Shown one piece after another: positions 6,074 to 6,598 of a stretch of 6,598 nt of DNA; position 1 is the first letter of the stretch; every line of letters starts with the position of its first letter. Source of the DNA: Proteobacteria bacterium UBA2996. GTDB taxonomy: Bacteria; Pseudomonadota; Gammaproteobacteria; Arenicellales; UBA868. Below the pieces are notes generated by a model. It saw nothing but the letters and a program-made list of their open reading frames with translations, had not been told where the DNA came from and searched no databases. Position numbers and translations under genes: made by a program. Location of the stretch: NCBI GenBank assembly GCA_002346525.1, contig DDZY01000201.1, positions 1 through 6,598 on the forward strand, given 5' to 3'.

Positions 6074-6598
6074 ATGGGTGTGAAGCCGCCACCTTCCGGG
6101 GCTACGGCAAGACCGCCCGATACCATCCGCCACTTCGGCCGGGCGGTATTGCGCTGGTACCGCCAGCACGGCCGTCACGACCTGCCTTGGCAGGTCAAGG
6201 GCGATCCTTACCGGGTGTGGGTTTCAGAAATCATGCTGCAGCAAACCCAGGTGGCGACCGTGATTCCATTCTATGAGCGTTTTATTCGCCGCTTTCCAGA
6301 TGTGGTGACGCTGGCCAGAGCCAGGGGCGATACGGTGTTGAGTTACTGGACGGGACTGGGTTACTACGCGCGGGCCCGCAATCTGCATCGTGCAGCGCGG
6401 ATTATTTTAAAAGAACATGACGGTGTGTTCCCGGATGAGTTCGGGAGCGTCTTGGCTTTGCCGGGGATCGGTAAATCTACTGCCGGGGCTATACTGAGTC
6501 TGGCCAGCGACCAACGTCACCCCATCCTCGACGGCAACGTCCGTCGGGTGTTGGCAAGGTACTTCGCGGTGGCTGGCGAGATCTCGCGCAAGGATATC
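6074..6598 (+). CDS. mutY: Adenine DNA glycosylase MutY, 5' part
   Basis: Base-excision repair enzyme that removes adenine mispaired with 8-oxoguanine or guanine. Only the N-terminal catalytic half is in the window. Seen in order (numbered from the ATG at 6074): LPW (37-39), SEIMLQQTQV (51-60) with the catalytic Glu52, the YYARARNL segment (97-104), the helix-hairpin-helix LPGIGKSTAGAIL (129-141), and LDGNVRR (152-158) with the catalytic Asp153. The Glu-Asp distance of 101 residues equals that of E. coli MutY (37 and 138). The iron-sulfur cluster and C-terminal 8-oxoG-recognition domain lie beyond the right edge. The start is uncertain: ATG 6074 has GGGA 9 nt upstream and is preferred; ATG 6059 adds five codons but has no ribosome-binding match; GTG 6080 is also in frame. 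Even from 6074 the protein carries about 15 extra Pro-rich residues before the region alignable to the E. coli start. It is divergent from yejA. Confidence 0.93.
   Translation, partial: MGVKPPPSGATARPPDTIRHFGRAVLRWYRQHGRHDLPWQVKGDPYRVWVSEIMLQQTQVATVIPFYERFIRRFPDVVTLARARGDTVLSYWTGLGYYARARNLHRAARIILKEHDGVFPDEFGSVLALPGIGKSTAGAILSLASDQRHPILDGNVRRVLARYFAVAGEISRKDI

Overview
The window reads as chromosomal DNA of a GC-rich (roughly 58-60% by eye) gammaproteobacterium. The four Yej proteins resemble their Escherichia coli counterparts along their whole length, and the visible part of MutY keeps the same spacing between catalytic residues as E. coli MutY. The neighbourhood (a cobalamin-binding protein, then yejFEBA, then mutY) is not the E. 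coli arrangement as I know it, so a non-enteric member is likely. I cannot name a genus.

Layout. Positions 2-418 (+) hold the 3' end of a gene for a BtuF-like cobalamin/iron-complex binding protein; its beginning is off the left edge. Positions 408-6020 (-) hold one complete, tightly packed operon in the order yejA, yejB, yejE, yejF (read right to left). These encode a periplasmic peptide-binding protein, two membrane permeases and a double ATPase. Positions 6074-6598 (+) hold the 5' part of mutY, an adenine DNA glycosylase that runs off the right edge. Coding density is nearly complete. The only gaps are 22 bp between yejA and yejB and about 38-53 bp between the divergent yejA and mutY starts. 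No stretch over 300 bp lacks a gene. I see no RNA gene, insertion sequence, CRISPR array, integrase or phage gene.

How the genes work together. YejA should capture oligopeptides or peptide-like compounds in the periplasm, YejB/YejE form the channel, and YejF supplies energy from two ATPase domains on one chain. The E. coli system also takes up the peptide-nucleotide antibiotic microcin C, and relatives in other proteobacteria are linked to muropeptide uptake and antimicrobial peptide tolerance. MutY (repair of A opposite 8-oxoG) and the cobalamin-binding protein are neighbours with no evident functional link.

I found no evidence of a new system. The points most worth a second look are at gene boundaries: a perfect inverted repeat in the very short yejA/mutY divergent gap, an 11-bp tail-to-tail overlap of yejF with the cobalamin-binding gene without a visible terminator, and the absence of a ribosome-binding site in front of yejB.
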